Positions 1-8,049 of a stretch of DNA of 64,000 bases are shown here, piece after piece (within the stretch, counting starts at the first letter, position 1; each line of letters begins with the position of its first letter). Under the pieces are notes generated by a model that saw only the letters and a list, made by a program, of their open reading frames with translations, was not told the origin of the DNA and made no database searches. The position numbers and the translations under genes were made by a program. The stretch is taken from contig NC_005090.1 in the NCBI RefSeq assembly GCF_000196135.1, forward strand, positions 62,001-126,000. The letters run 5' to 3'. The stretch is from Wolinella succinogenes DSM 1740 (GTDB lineage: Bacteria; Campylobacterota; Campylobacteria; Campylobacterales; Helicobacteraceae).

Positions 1-80
1 AGTGCCGTAACTCGATCAACCAATAAGAAAGGGAATCGATGGGGAAGAATCTCTTTAATCTTTTGCACATCGTATAGCAT
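1..80 (-). CDS. fabZ: FabZ, 3-hydroxyacyl-ACP dehydratase (N-terminal 26 residues only)
   Basis: The gene starts at the ATG whose complement is at 78-80 and runs off the left edge. The visible residues ([20 protein letters not shown], then VDRV) match the FabZ N-terminus, whose [12 protein letters not shown] box precedes the catalytic hot-dog fold. FabZ dehydrates 3-hydroxyacyl-ACP in the cytoplasmic type II fatty-acid pathway. An AAGG sits about 10 nt upstream of the ATG, and a TAGAAT -10-like box lies further up, before the queH stop. Only the N-terminal box is available, so the identity rests on a short but very characteristic motif. Confidence 0.85.
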   Translation of the reverse strand, partial: MLYDVQKIKEILPHRFPFLLVDRVTA

Positions 81-161
81 GATATAAAACCTTCGGGGAG
101 AGTTGGAATCGTTTTAAATGGTTCGATTCTAACAAAAAGTAGCTAAAGTTTACAAGCCGTC

Positions 162-1274
162 TTAAAGCTTCCAAACCTTTTCGACACTTTCCTCTTGCCA
201 AAGGGAGTGTATCGTGAGTTTGCAAGACTCTCCTAGGGGTGGAAGCTCTTTGAATACAAGCAGGGGTGAGGTGCTAAGAGGAGAGTCACCGAGCTCTTCT
301 CTTAGTCGTAGCTCCTCTTTGATGGAGAGCGGGTGGTAGATGAGCTCTTGGATGGAGCTCTGTTTTTGGAGGGTGAGTCGTCTCCAAAGCTTTAGATCCA
401 TCGCTCTTACTCCCTCTTTGTCAAAGTAGGCCATTCCTTTATGGTGGAGTTCAACTCTAAGAGAGAGGGGGCGAGAGAGGAGAGAGGGAGCGAGAGCATG
501 GCAGGGAATCGATGCTCCTTTAGAATCTTGGAAACGCGTGAAGAGATTTTGCCAAAAGATTCTCTTCTCTTTGCCAAAGAAGTAGGGCTGCCCACTCTTT
601 TCAAAAAAATCTCGCCTCTCTAAAGCGTGACGCCTTTGGGCAAAGATTCCCTCTTTGGCTCTTTGAGGGCTGAGGGGAGAGAGAAGCTCTAGGGGGCGTT
701 TTTGGAGTTGTTCTCGCTGGGCTTTGAGTGCGTAGAGGCATCCGCAGTAATTTTGGCGATAGAGGTGGCTGGCTTTGGCAAGCTGCTGTTGGCGTGCACT
801 TCCTCCGTGAGATCGAGTGTCTAGAGGATAGAAACGAATCCCCCATGTTTGCTCTAGCTCTTTTCCTTGAGAGAAAAGTTGGGGAATGGATTTCATGGGG
901 CTGGCAAGCAAGGTGGTGGTGAAGGAGTCGCATCCAAGTTCAAGTGCTTTTTGTGCGGATCGGTTGAGGCGGAAGTCGAAGCAGAAACTGCAACGCTCAC
1001 CCTTTTCGGGACAGTGTTCCATTCCAATGCTTTCATGCAGCCAATTTTTGGGGTCATAAGATTCTTCTAGAAGGGGAATTCCTAGCAATTGAGAGCTTCG
1101 TCTGACATCCATGAGGCGAAGCTGATACTCCTCTTCGGGGTGGATATTGGGGTTGTAGAAATAGGCAATCAATTTGGTTTCGGGAAGTAGGGCGCGAAGT
1201 TCGCTTAAAAAATGATGACTGTCCACACTGCAGCAGATGTGGACGAATAGGGTGCGGGGATCACTTGTAGGCAT
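162..1274 (-). CDS. queH: Epoxyqueuosine reductase QueH
   Basis: QueH (formerly DUF208) is the iron-sulfur enzyme that reduces epoxyqueuosine to queuosine in tRNA, a non-homologous replacement for QueG. Visible Cys motifs are HICC near residues 12-15, CSFC followed by FDFR around residue 100, and YCGC around residue 176. With the ATG at 1274 the product is 370 residues; the C-terminal half beyond about residue 200 exceeds the roughly 200-residue core of many QueH proteins. An in-frame TTG at 1298 would add eight residues (MAWEPSSI) without a good ribosome-binding site. I prefer 1274, which overlaps the end of the preceding micro-ORF by 14 nt and suggests translational coupling. Last gene of the minus-strand hisF-rlmN string. 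Confidence 0.9.
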   Translation of the reverse strand: MPTSDPRTLFVHICCSVDSHHFLSELRALLPETKLIAYFYNPNIHPEEEYQLRLMDVRRSSQLLGIPLLEESYDPKNWLHESIGMEHCPEKGERCSFCFDFRLNRSAQKALELGCDSFTTTLLASPMKSIPQLFSQGKELEQTWGIRFYPLDTRSHGGSARQQQLAKASHLYRQNYCGCLYALKAQREQLQKRPLELLSPLSPQRAKEGIFAQRRHALERRDFFEKSGQPYFFGKEKRIFWQNLFTRFQDSKGASIPCHALAPSLLSRPLSLRVELHHKGMAYFDKEGVRAMDLKLWRRLTLQKQSSIQELIYHPLSIKEELRLREELGDSPLSTSPLLVFKELPPLGESCKLTIHSLWQEESVEKVWKL

Positions 1275-1350
1275 AATAGAGGAAGGCTCCCATGCCAATA
1301 ATGACCACTAATGCTAAAAAGATGGTTAGGCTCCAATCAACGATTCCCAC
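1261..1350 (-). CDS. 29-residue single-span membrane micro-protein between rlmN and queH
   Basis: A GTG start at 1350 is preceded at good spacing by GAGGAAA and gives 29 codons ending in TGA at 1261. The product begins [10 protein letters not shown], continues with a hydrophobic stretch (FLALVVIIG, then GAFL) and ends YYAYK, the shape of a single transmembrane helix with a positively charged end. It overlaps the last 14 nt of rlmN and the first 14 nt of queH, so the three genes form an overlapping translational chain. No family is recognised. Such very short hydrophobic proteins often sit in membrane complexes, but nothing here shows a partner. Coding status is inferred from the ribosome-binding site, the composition and the double overlap. 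Confidence 0.6.
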   Translation of the reverse strand: MGIVDWSLTIFLALVVIIGMGAFLYYAYK

Positions 1351-2416
1351 AATTTTCCTCCTTGATGATTTTCTCTCTCAATTGCCCACAGGCGGCGCTG
1401 ATATCGATTCCTTTGGATTCTCGAATCGTGCAAAGCAATCCTCGATCGGTCAAATACTTTTGAAAAGCGACCATCTTGGATTCAAGCGGGCGTTCAAATT
1501 CGCTCCCTTCGTGGGGATTGAAGTAGATTAGATTCACTTTGGACTTGATTCCATTGAGTAGCTTGAGTAGGGTTTTGGCGCTCTTTTCATCGTCGTTTAC
1601 TCCTTTGATAACAAGATACTCAAACATCACACGCTTGCGACTGTCGATGGGGAATCGCCTCACGGCCTCAATAATACTGGCGATATTGTAGGCTTTATTC
1701 ATGGGGATGAGGCGCGTTCGCAACTCATCATCGACTGCATGAAGAGAGATGGCGAGTTGCACTCCTAGGTCAAGTGCACCTAATTTTTCAATCTTGGGGG
1801 CGATTCCGCTAGTGGAGATGGTTTGTCTTTTGGTTGAGATGGAGAGGCCATCAAGTTCTGAGAGAATGCGAATGGCTTGGATGAGGTTTTCGAAGTTATC
1901 CAGCGGCTCGCCCATCCCCATATAGACAATATTGACTCGTTTTTCGGGAGCCAAAGCATTGAGACGCTTGAGGGCGACGATTTGATAGACGATCTCTCCC
2001 GCACTTAGATTCCTTACGAATCCTCCCTTGGCCGTGAAGCAGAAACTGCATCCCACCTTGCATCCCACTTGAGAAGAGACGCAGATAGTGTATTTTTCTC
2101 CTTCGACGATTCGTCCCTCTTCATCCTCTTTTTTCTCTTTCATCTTAAGGAGAACGGCTTCGTAAGTGAGCCCATCGTGGGTTTGGAAAAGGTATTTTCG
2201 GCTGCCATCCTCGCTCACCTCTTCTCTAACCACTTTTGTGAGAGTGGCGGAGTAGTCTTGGGTGAGCTTTTGGCGAATCTCTTTGGAGAGGTTGTGCATC
2301 TTCTCAAATTCCTCTTCATATCGGTGGTAGAGCCAATGGTAGAGCTGTTTTGCACGAAAAGGAGGATGAAGGCGCCTCTTAAGCTCCTCTAGGGTGTAGT
2401 CATAAATATTGAGCAT
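1337..2416 (-). CDS. rlmN: RlmN, 23S rRNA (A2503-C2) / tRNA (A37-C2) methyltransferase
   Basis: Radical SAM enzyme of 359 residues that methylates C2 of A2503 in 23S rRNA and A37 of some tRNAs. The radical SAM cluster motif CKVGCSFC lies near residue 120, the glycine-rich [10 protein letters not shown] around 165-175, and the conserved C-terminal cysteine that carries the methyl group in [12 protein letters not shown] near residue 345. The N-terminal accessory domain ([10 protein letters not shown]) is present, so the protein is full length. Its ATG overlaps the end of the upstream phosphorylase-like gene by 17 nt, and its own end overlaps the micro-ORF. Confidence 0.95.
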   Translation of the reverse strand: MLNIYDYTLEELKRRLHPPFRAKQLYHWLYHRYEEEFEKMHNLSKEIRQKLTQDYSATLTKVVREEVSEDGSRKYLFQTHDGLTYEAVLLKMKEKKEDEEGRIVEGEKYTICVSSQVGCKVGCSFCFTAKGGFVRNLSAGEIVYQIVALKRLNALAPEKRVNIVYMGMGEPLDNFENLIQAIRILSELDGLSISTKRQTISTSGIAPKIEKLGALDLGVQLAISLHAVDDELRTRLIPMNKAYNIASIIEAVRRFPIDSRKRVMFEYLVIKGVNDDEKSAKTLLKLLNGIKSKVNLIYFNPHEGSEFERPLESKMVAFQKYLTDRGLLCTIRESKGIDISAACGQLREKIIKEENCGNR

Positions 2417-2948
2417 AGCGTTCTCTCACATAAGATTCGAGGCGCTGAAGTGCCTCTTGGTGATGGGCAATGAAGCTCTCGTGAGCTTTTTCGTTGGTGT
2501 AATTGGTGATGCAAAAAATTCCTTTAGCGCTTAGGTGAAAGTGCTTTGCCACCTCCAAGAGGGCGTAAAATTCCATGTTTTCTAGGGAGATTCCCATCTC
2601 ATGTAGACGCCTACCCAGTCGCGCATTGGTAGTGATGTAGTTGCTAGAGTTGACAATCAGGGGTGAGATTGTTTCATGTGAAACATCTTCTAAAGAGGTA
2701 ACATTATCCAGAGGGGTATAGGAGTGATTCTCCAAACAGGAGAGCTCGATTTGTGAGGCGGCGACACTCTCTTTGATGGAGAGCAGGGGTGTGTCAGGAT
2801 CGTAACTTCCTGCGGTTCCGATAAAAATGAGCCAAGAAGGATTCTTCTCTAGCACCAACTGAGTCAGCCCAATAGCACTCTGAATGAGTCCAATTCCTAC
2901 GGGTTTGGCAAAAGAAAAACTTTCCATGGAGCCAGTACAGACAAACAT
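2400..2948 (-). CDS. Nucleoside phosphorylase superfamily protein, function unassigned
   Basis: 182 residues with features of the PNP/MTAN alpha-beta fold: a glycine-rich segment after the first strands ([11 protein letters not shown], about residues 42-52), a [12 protein letters not shown] segment near 125-136 matching the conserved glutamate region of nucleoside phosphorylases, and FCITNYTNE near 150. It is shorter than the 230-250 residues usual for MTAN or PNP, so a different or reduced substrate site is possible. Start and hisF stop share one base (TAATG), indicating coupling. Substrate cannot be read from the sequence; futalosine or purine nucleoside cleavage are only possibilities. Confidence 0.6.
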   Translation of the reverse strand: MFVCTGSMESFSFAKPVGIGLIQSAIGLTQLVLEKNPSWLIFIGTAGSYDPDTPLLSIKESVAASQIELSCLENHSYTPLDNVTSLEDVSHETISPLIVNSSNYITTNARLGRRLHEMGISLENMEFYALLEVAKHFHLSAKGIFCITNYTNEKAHESFIAHHQEALQRLESYVRERYAQYL

Positions 2949-3712
2949 TAGAGTCTCACCTCGATTCCCTCGGAGCGAAGATAGCGCTTGAGATCCATGA
3001 TATCAATCTCTTTGTAGTGAAAAATGGTCGCAGCAAGGGCGGCATCGGCTCCACTCAAAAACGCCTCTTTGATATGCTCCATTGTGCCTGCTCCGCCGCT
3101 AGCAATCAGGGGGATATCGACTAGCTTGGAGAGTGTCTGGAGCTGTTCACAGTCATAGCCTGCCTTTGTTCCATCGGCATCCATGCTAGTGAGGAGAATC
3201 TCTCCTGCGCCTCGCTCATAGACCTCTTTAGTCCATTCAAGAAGATCGATTCCTGTGTCGATTCTTCCGCCATTAATATAGACATTCCAGCCACTCTTAT
3301 CCGCCCTAGACTTGGCATCAATGGCTACAACAATGCATTGGCTCCCAAAACGCTTCGCCCCTTCGTCAATAAGCGAAGGATTCTTGATGGCCGAGGAGTT
3401 AATGCTCACTTTGTCGCAACCCGCGTTAAGAAGTGTGTACATATCTTCAAGTTTGCGGATGCCTCCTCCAACGGTCAATGGGATAAAGACCTCTTTGGCA
3501 ACCGCCCTTACAATATCACACATCGTGTCACGCCTCTCGTGAGTGGCAGTGATGTCGAGGAAGGCGATCTCGTCTGCCCCCTCTTCATTGTATCGCCTAG
3601 CCACTTCAACTGGGTCTCCCGCATCCCTCAATCCAAGGAAATTGACTCCTTTCACGACTCGACCCTCTTTGATATCAAGACAGGGAATGATGCGTTTGGC
3701 GAGTGGATTCAT
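2948..3712 (-). CDS. hisF: HisF, imidazole glycerol phosphate synthase cyclase subunit
   Basis: The cyclase subunit of IGP synthase, which with glutaminase HisH makes imidazole glycerol phosphate and AICAR in histidine synthesis. The (beta/alpha)8 barrel is clear: [17 protein letters not shown] at the N-terminus with the catalytic Asp in CLD, a phosphate loop TVGGGIR, the second catalytic Asp in [13 protein letters not shown], and ASGGAG near the end. The ATG at 3712 has an AAAGGAG about 8 nt upstream and gives the family's usual length (254 residues). An in-frame ATG at 3796 would add 28 residues unlike any HisF and is not used here. hisH is not adjacent; hisIE is 22 kb away, so the his genes are scattered. 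Confidence 0.96.
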   Translation of the reverse strand: MNPLAKRIIPCLDIKEGRVVKGVNFLGLRDAGDPVEVARRYNEEGADEIAFLDITATHERRDTMCDIVRAVAKEVFIPLTVGGGIRKLEDMYTLLNAGCDKVSINSSAIKNPSLIDEGAKRFGSQCIVVAIDAKSRADKSGWNVYINGGRIDTGIDLLEWTKEVYERGAGEILLTSMDADGTKAGYDCEQLQTLSKLVDIPLIASGGAGTMEHIKEAFLSGADAALAATIFHYKEIDIMDLKRYLRSEGIEVRL

Positions 3713-3852
3713 GGGTGGAGCTCCTTTTAGCGTTGATGCCTCATGGGTAACCCCCGAAAGAGTCCCCAGAGAGTCTAGGATTTGGAGGGGAATCATAGCC
3801 CAAGGATAGAAAAAAAGCCCTGAATTTAAGAAGAAAAAGCGACTTGTTGTGC

Positions 3853-3858
3853 TACAAT
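3853..3858 (+). promoter_or_regulatory. Candidate -10 box (TACAAT) for ksgA-rnj-kdsD
   Basis: TACAAT preceded by TGC gives an extended -10 element in the divergent gap between hisF and ksgA. No clear -35 hexamer is seen, which is common in this group of bacteria. It would start a transcript about 45 nt before the ksgA start proposed here. Confidence 0.45.
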
Positions 3859-3906
3859 CGAGAGATTTCCTGTTGGGTTTGAGTTCATCAGAAGAAAGGG
3901 TTTCCT

Positions 3907-4725
3907 ATCACGCATAAGGCGAAAAAACAGTTCGGACAAAACTTCCTTAAAGATGAGCACTATCTCCATCAAATCATCGAATCGATTCCCGAAGAGGCAC
4001 GCAAAGTGGGCGTGGTTGAGGTCGGGCCTGGATTGGGTGATTTAACCAATAAGCTGCTTGGCTTTTGGGATGTTTTAGCTTTTGAAGTGGATACGGATTT
4101 GCGTCCGCATCTAGAAAAAAGATTCCAAAAAGAGTTGTCCATCGGACGCTTTGAGATTCGCTTTGGCGATGTGATGGAGGAGTGGAGAGAGAAGAGGAGT
4201 CTTATCCCAAGACCCTACGTGCTTGTTTCCAATCTCCCCTATTATGTAGCTACGGCGATTATCCTCAAAGCCCTTAAAGATCCGATGTGCCACTCTTTGG
4301 TCGTGATGGTTCAAAAAGAGGTTGCAGAGAAGTTCTGTGCCCGAAGCGGCGAGAGTGACTTCTCTGCTCTCTCTGTAATCACGGAGAGTTATGGGGAATC
4401 GGAGCTTCTTTTTGAGGTTCCTCCTCAAGCCTTTGAACCTGCACCCAAAGTGACCTCGGCTGTGTTTCGTGTTGTGAAACACCATGGAGAGGTTGCCGAA
4501 GGATTGGAAGAGCTGCTGCGGCTGGCGTTCTCCGCTCCTCGCAAAAAGGTGTTAAAGAATCTAGCCTCAGGCTATGAAACTTCACGATTAAAGGAGGCTT
4601 TTGGCGCTTTGAATCTCAAAGAAGAGGCGCGCGCCCATGAGCTAGAGACATCCCATTATCACCGACTTTTGAAAATTTTGAATAAAGGCGGAAACCATAA
4701 TGGAAGAGAAGAACAGATCAAGTAA
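3907..4725 (+). CDS. ksgA: KsgA/RsmA, 16S rRNA A1518/A1519 dimethyltransferase (apparent AUC start)
   Basis: KsgA dimethylates two adenines in the 3' hairpin of 16S rRNA during 30S assembly. Motif I (EVGPGLGDLT) and motif IV (SNLPYY) are clear. The first canonical in-frame start is GTG at 4006, but this would delete the conserved AKKQFGQNFLKDE segment that begins all KsgA proteins and is encoded in frame from 3916. Between that segment and the upstream in-frame TGA at 3880 there is no ATG, GTG or TTG. The best candidate is ATC at 3907, with AAAGGG at 3895-3900 at ideal spacing, giving 272 residues. Its end overlaps rnj by 26 nt. Product identity is firm; the start is an inference. Confidence 0.85.
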   Translation: MTHKAKKQFGQNFLKDEHYLHQIIESIPEEARKVGVVEVGPGLGDLTNKLLGFWDVLAFEVDTDLRPHLEKRFQKELSIGRFEIRFGDVMEEWREKRSLIPRPYVLVSNLPYYVATAIILKALKDPMCHSLVVMVQKEVAEKFCARSGESDFSALSVITESYGESELLFEVPPQAFEPAPKVTSAVFRVVKHHGEVAEGLEELLRLAFSAPRKKVLKNLASGYETSRLKEAFGALNLKEEARAHELETSHYHRLLKILNKGGNHNGREEQIK

Positions 4726-6745
4726 TCCTGAGCGAGAGGAGCCTAGGGAGCCTAGGGAACCCCGAAGAGAAGAGGGAGCGGGAGCTCCTGCAGAGCCTCG
4801 CAAGGAGGGGCAGGAGCAGAGAAGTCGCCCCCGAAGACGAGGAGGGCGCAATCGCTCTAGGACACCTAGACCCGATCAGCCCAATGGTGAACGGCCCAGT
4901 GGCGAAAATCCTCAGCCAGAGGGGCAAGAGGGGAATGGGGAGCGCCGCGATAGGGGCGAGAGGAATCATTCCCAAAATCAAGGGGCTAACGCGGGGTTTT
5001 ATAAAGACTTAAAGCGTGGCGTGGAGGTGAATGACCGCATCCAGAAGAGCCGTCTTAATCCCCATCATAAGCTTGATTTGCAAACCAAAGCCAAAGTGAG
5101 AATCACTCCTCTTGGAGGCTTGGGAGAGATTGGCGGGAATATCACCGTCATTGAGACCGAAAATAGTGCTATCGTTGTGGATGTGGGCATGAGCTTCCCT
5201 GATGATGAGATGCATGGCGTTGATATTTTGGTGCCTGATTTTAGCTATCTTGAGGCAATCAAGCATAAAATCGCAGGAGTGGTGATCACTCACGCCCACG
5301 AGGATCACATCGGAGCGGTGCCCTATCTTTATAAGCAGATGCAATTTCCCCTTTATGGAACCCCGCTGCCTTTGGGGATGATCGGAAGTAAATTTGATGA
5401 GCATGGACTTAAGCGATTCCGTTCACTTTTCCGTGTGGTGGAGAAGCGTAAACCGATCAAAATCGGCGATTTTGAGGTGGAGTGGATTCATATGACACAC
5501 TCCATCATTGATGCCTCTTCTTTGGCGATCAAAACCGAGGCGGGAACCATCATTCATACGGGAGATTTTAAGATCGATCACACTCCTATTGATGGCTTTG
5601 CGGCTGATTTGCATCGTCTGGCTCACTATGGCGAAGAGGGAGTGATGCTAATGCTAAGCGATTCGACGAACTCTCATCGCCCTGGGCATACCGAAAGCGA
5701 AGCGACCGTAGGACCCACTTTTGATAAGCTCTTTATGTCGGCTGAGGGGCGAGTGATCATGTCCACCTTCTCTTCTAACATACACCGCGTCTATCAGGCG
5801 ATTCAGCATGGAATCAAATATGGTCGTAAAGTGGCGGTGATCGGTCGCTCCATGGAGAAAAACCTTGAAATCTCCAGAGAACTAGGCTATATCTCTATTC
5901 CTCAAAATGTCTTTATTGATGCACACGAAGTGGCTAAATACGCGGACAAAGAGGTGCTTATTGTGACCACAGGAAGTCAAGGGGAGACCATGAGCGCTCT
6001 CTATCGTATGGCAACCGATGAGCATCGCCATATCAAGATTAAGCCCACGGATACGATCATTCTCTCAGCCAAGGCGATTCCAGGGAATGAAGCCTCCGTC
6101 TCTTCGGTGCTCAACTTCCTCCTTAAGGCGGGCGCTAAAGTTGCCTACCAAGATTTTAGCGAGATCCATGTGAGCGGACACGCCGCTCAAGAGGAGCAAA
6201 AGTTGATGCTAAGATTGGTCAAGCCCAAATTCTTCTTGCCTGTGCACGGAGAGTATAACCACCTCGTCAAACATAAAGACACGGCAATGAGATGTGGAAT
6301 CCCAGAGAAGAATATTTTGCTCATGGAGGATGGGGATCAAATCGAAGTGGCCCCAACCTACATTCGCAAAGTCCGTAGCGTGAAGACGGGCAAAGTCTTT
6401 ATCGACAATCAAATCAATAAGCAGATTGACAATGATGTCGTGTTGGATCGTCAAAAGCTTGCCACCGATGGTATCGTCTCCATCATCGCCCAAGTCTCCC
6501 CCGCGCAGCAAAAGGTGATTGACAAGCCGAGGGTGACTAGCTTTGGAATTGTGGGTGATCGCGAGTCTCGAGCTTTTGCCAAAGAGATGGAAGAGGTGCT
6601 AGAGCATTTCCTTAAAAACTGTAAAAAAGAGTTTTTGCAAAGCTCACGAGCCGCGGAAAATGAGATTCGTCAAGTGGTACGAAAGCATATTTTCCGAAAA
6701 ACCAAAAAATACCCCATGATTGTGCCCACTATCTTTTTCGTGTAA
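4700..6745 (+). CDS. rnj: Ribonuclease J with long low-complexity N-terminal extension
   Basis: Metallo-beta-lactamase/beta-CASP ribonuclease with 5'-3' exonuclease and endonuclease activity, central to mRNA decay in epsilonproteobacteria. After a disordered head of about 130 residues rich in Arg, Glu, Gly, Pro and Asn come RITPLGGLGEIGGN, the metal-binding THAHEDHIGAVPYL, HTGDFKIDHTPID, and the beta-CASP HVSGHA and PVHGEYNHLVKH motifs. Total length is 681 residues against about 555 in Bacillus; Helicobacter pylori RNase J also carries an extra N-terminal region. The ATG at 4700 lies inside the end of ksgA and is preceded by AAAGGCGG, so coupling is likely. The ksgA-rnj-kdsD order matches Helicobacter. 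Confidence 0.95.
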   Translation: MEEKNRSSNPEREEPREPREPRREEGAGAPAEPRKEGQEQRSRPRRRGGRNRSRTPRPDQPNGERPSGENPQPEGQEGNGERRDRGERNHSQNQGANAGFYKDLKRGVEVNDRIQKSRLNPHHKLDLQTKAKVRITPLGGLGEIGGNITVIETENSAIVVDVGMSFPDDEMHGVDILVPDFSYLEAIKHKIAGVVITHAHEDHIGAVPYLYKQMQFPLYGTPLPLGMIGSKFDEHGLKRFRSLFRVVEKRKPIKIGDFEVEWIHMTHSIIDASSLAIKTEAGTIIHTGDFKIDHTPIDGFAADLHRLAHYGEEGVMLMLSDSTNSHRPGHTESEATVGPTFDKLFMSAEGRVIMSTFSSNIHRVYQAIQHGIKYGRKVAVIGRSMEKNLEISRELGYISIPQNVFIDAHEVAKYADKEVLIVTTGSQGETMSALYRMATDEHRHIKIKPTDTIILSAKAIPGNEASVSSVLNFLLKAGAKVAYQDFSEIHVSGHAAQEEQKLMLRLVKPKFFLPVHGEYNHLVKHKDTAMRCGIPEKNILLMEDGDQIEVAPTYIRKVRSVKTGKVFIDNQINKQIDNDVVLDRQKLATDGIVSIIAQVSPAQQKVIDKPRVTSFGIVGDRESRAFAKEMEEVLEHFLKNCKKEFLQSSRAAENEIRQVVRKHIFRKTKKYPMIVPTIFFV

Positions 6746-6755
6746 GGAGTGAGAT

Positions 6756-7724
6756 TTGAACATCGATGATATCAAGCAGGCCAAGGCGGTTTTGCAGTTA
6801 GAAGCTCAAGAGATGCTAAGGGCGGCAGAGGGAATCTCCACAGACTTTAGCAAGGCGCTTGATCTGATGCAGTTCTGCCGAGGCAAGGTGATCATCATGG
6901 GGGTGGGCAAATCGGGGCTTATTGGTGCCAAGATCGCCGCTACGCTGGCGAGTACGGGGACTCCGAGCTTTTTTATTCATCCCACTGAGGCGATGCATGG
7001 CGATTTGGGAATGATTGGCAAAGAAGATGTAGTGTTGGCGATCAGCTATAGCGGCGAAAGCGGTGAGTTGGTGGCGATTCTCCCCCATCTAAAGCGCTTT
7101 GGGATTCCCCTCATTACGATGAGTCAAAATCCGCAAAGCTCACTCTCTAAAGTCGGCGATGCCTTTATCTCCATTTGGATTGAGCGCGAGGCTTGTCCGC
7201 TCAATGCTGCCCCTACCTGCTCCACCACGCTCACGCTTGCACTAGGTGATGCGCTTGCGGTCTGTCTTATGGAGAGGCGAGGATTCAAGGAGTGTGATTT
7301 TGCCTCTTTTCACCCGGGGGGCTCTTTGGGGCGGCGCCTCTTTGTGAAAGTGACCGATTTGATGCAGAGTGAAAACCTTCCTCTCATCCCTCCTCATCTT
7401 CCGCTCAAAGAGGCGATCGTGAAGATGAGTGATGGTCGATTGGGGAATGCGATCATTGTTGATGAGGAGGGGCGACTCACTGGAGTGCTTAGTGATGGGG
7501 ATTTACGGCGTGCAATGATGAGAGAAGAGTTTAATCTCTCCGCTAAAGCGATTGATTATGCGACAAAGAATCCTAAGTATTGTGACGATGAAACTATTCT
7601 CGCTAGCGAAATTTTACGCTATATTGAGGAGAACAAAATCCAACTGCTTGTCATCACCGACAAAGAGAAGCGCGTGAAGGGAGCTGTTCATCTCCACAAG
7701 CTGATTGAGGCGGGAATCAAGTGA
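6756..7724 (+). CDS. kdsD: KdsD/KpsF arabinose-5-phosphate isomerase
   Basis: Interconverts ribulose-5-phosphate and arabinose-5-phosphate, the first step toward Kdo for lipopolysaccharide. A SIS domain (about residues 35-170) carries GVGKSGLIGAKIAATLASTG, the PTEAMHGDLGM loop and SYSGESGEL; two CBS domains follow (about 205-320), as in full-length KdsD. The start is TTG at 6756 with AAGGAG upstream; no ATG is available near the conserved N-terminus. It lies 10 nt after rnj and is followed closely by a small gene. Confidence 0.95.
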   Translation: MNIDDIKQAKAVLQLEAQEMLRAAEGISTDFSKALDLMQFCRGKVIIMGVGKSGLIGAKIAATLASTGTPSFFIHPTEAMHGDLGMIGKEDVVLAISYSGESGELVAILPHLKRFGIPLITMSQNPQSSLSKVGDAFISIWIEREACPLNAAPTCSTTLTLALGDALAVCLMERRGFKECDFASFHPGGSLGRRLFVKVTDLMQSENLPLIPPHLPLKEAIVKMSDGRLGNAIIVDEEGRLTGVLSDGDLRRAMMREEFNLSAKAIDYATKNPKYCDDETILASEILRYIEENKIQLLVITDKEKRVKGAVHLHKLIEAGIK

Positions 7725-7740
7725 GAGAGAGGAGCGATTG

Positions 7741-7980
7741 ATGTTTGAGAAGATAGATCTTATTTTGCGAGGAATCGAAGCTTCAAGAGAAGAGATTGAG
7801 ATATTGCTTAACATGGCAAAAATCTCTTTTGTGGACTATATCATGATCAAGCGCGGATCGATGGATATGCCTGAGCATCTAGGGGTCTGGAATCTCCAGC
7901 AGATCGACACAGAGGTCGCCAAGCTCAAAGAGCACATTGAGGCGCTCAACAAAATCAAAAAAGAGGTCTTGAACTGGTAA
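7741..7980 (+). CDS. Small helical protein of unknown function (79 aa)
   Basis: ATG at 7741 with GAGAGGAG 6-7 nt upstream gives 79 residues beginning MFEKIDLILRGIEASREEI. The predicted structure is almost all helix, with a C-terminal amphipathic or coiled stretch (EVAKLKEHIEALNKIKKEV). No signal peptide, transmembrane span or catalytic motif is seen, and I do not recognise the family. An in-frame upstream start at 7705 overlaps kdsD and lacks a ribosome-binding site. It is probably cotranscribed with kdsD, 16 nt away. Confidence 0.75.
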   Translation: MFEKIDLILRGIEASREEIEILLNMAKISFVDYIMIKRGSMDMPEHLGVWNLQQIDTEVAKLKEHIEALNKIKKEVLNW

Positions 7981-7988
7981 AAAAGGAG

Positions 7989-7994
7989 TATAAT
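7989..7994 (+). promoter_or_regulatory. Candidate -10 box (TATAAT) for the 8050-9470 pair
   Basis: A perfect TATAAT lies in the 69-nt gap between the small helical protein gene and the DUF2156 gene, about 50 nt before the start. No good -35 box is seen. The A-rich stretch upstream is consistent with epsilonproteobacterial housekeeping promoters. Confidence 0.45.
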
Positions 7995-8049
7995 CCCACC
8001 GCTTAAATCCAGCGCCCCCTAAAGACGCTCAAGAAAAAGAGGTGGGAAT

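Noticed and set aside
106-129. GAATCG...CGATTC inverted repeat upstream of fabZ
   Set aside because: GAATCG/CGATTC words are common throughout this window, apparently through codon preference, so a 6-bp repeat here is weak evidence for an operator.
1275-1298. TTG start giving queH eight extra residues
   Set aside because: No good ribosome-binding site, and the ATG at 1274 fits the family N-terminus and the overlap with the micro-ORF.
3713-3796. 28-residue N-terminal extension of hisF
   Set aside because: The ATG at 3712 has an AAAGGAG and matches the normal HisF start; the extension resembles no HisF.
4006-4725. ksgA starting at GTG 4006
   Set aside because: It would remove the conserved KsgA N-terminus that is encoded in frame just upstream.
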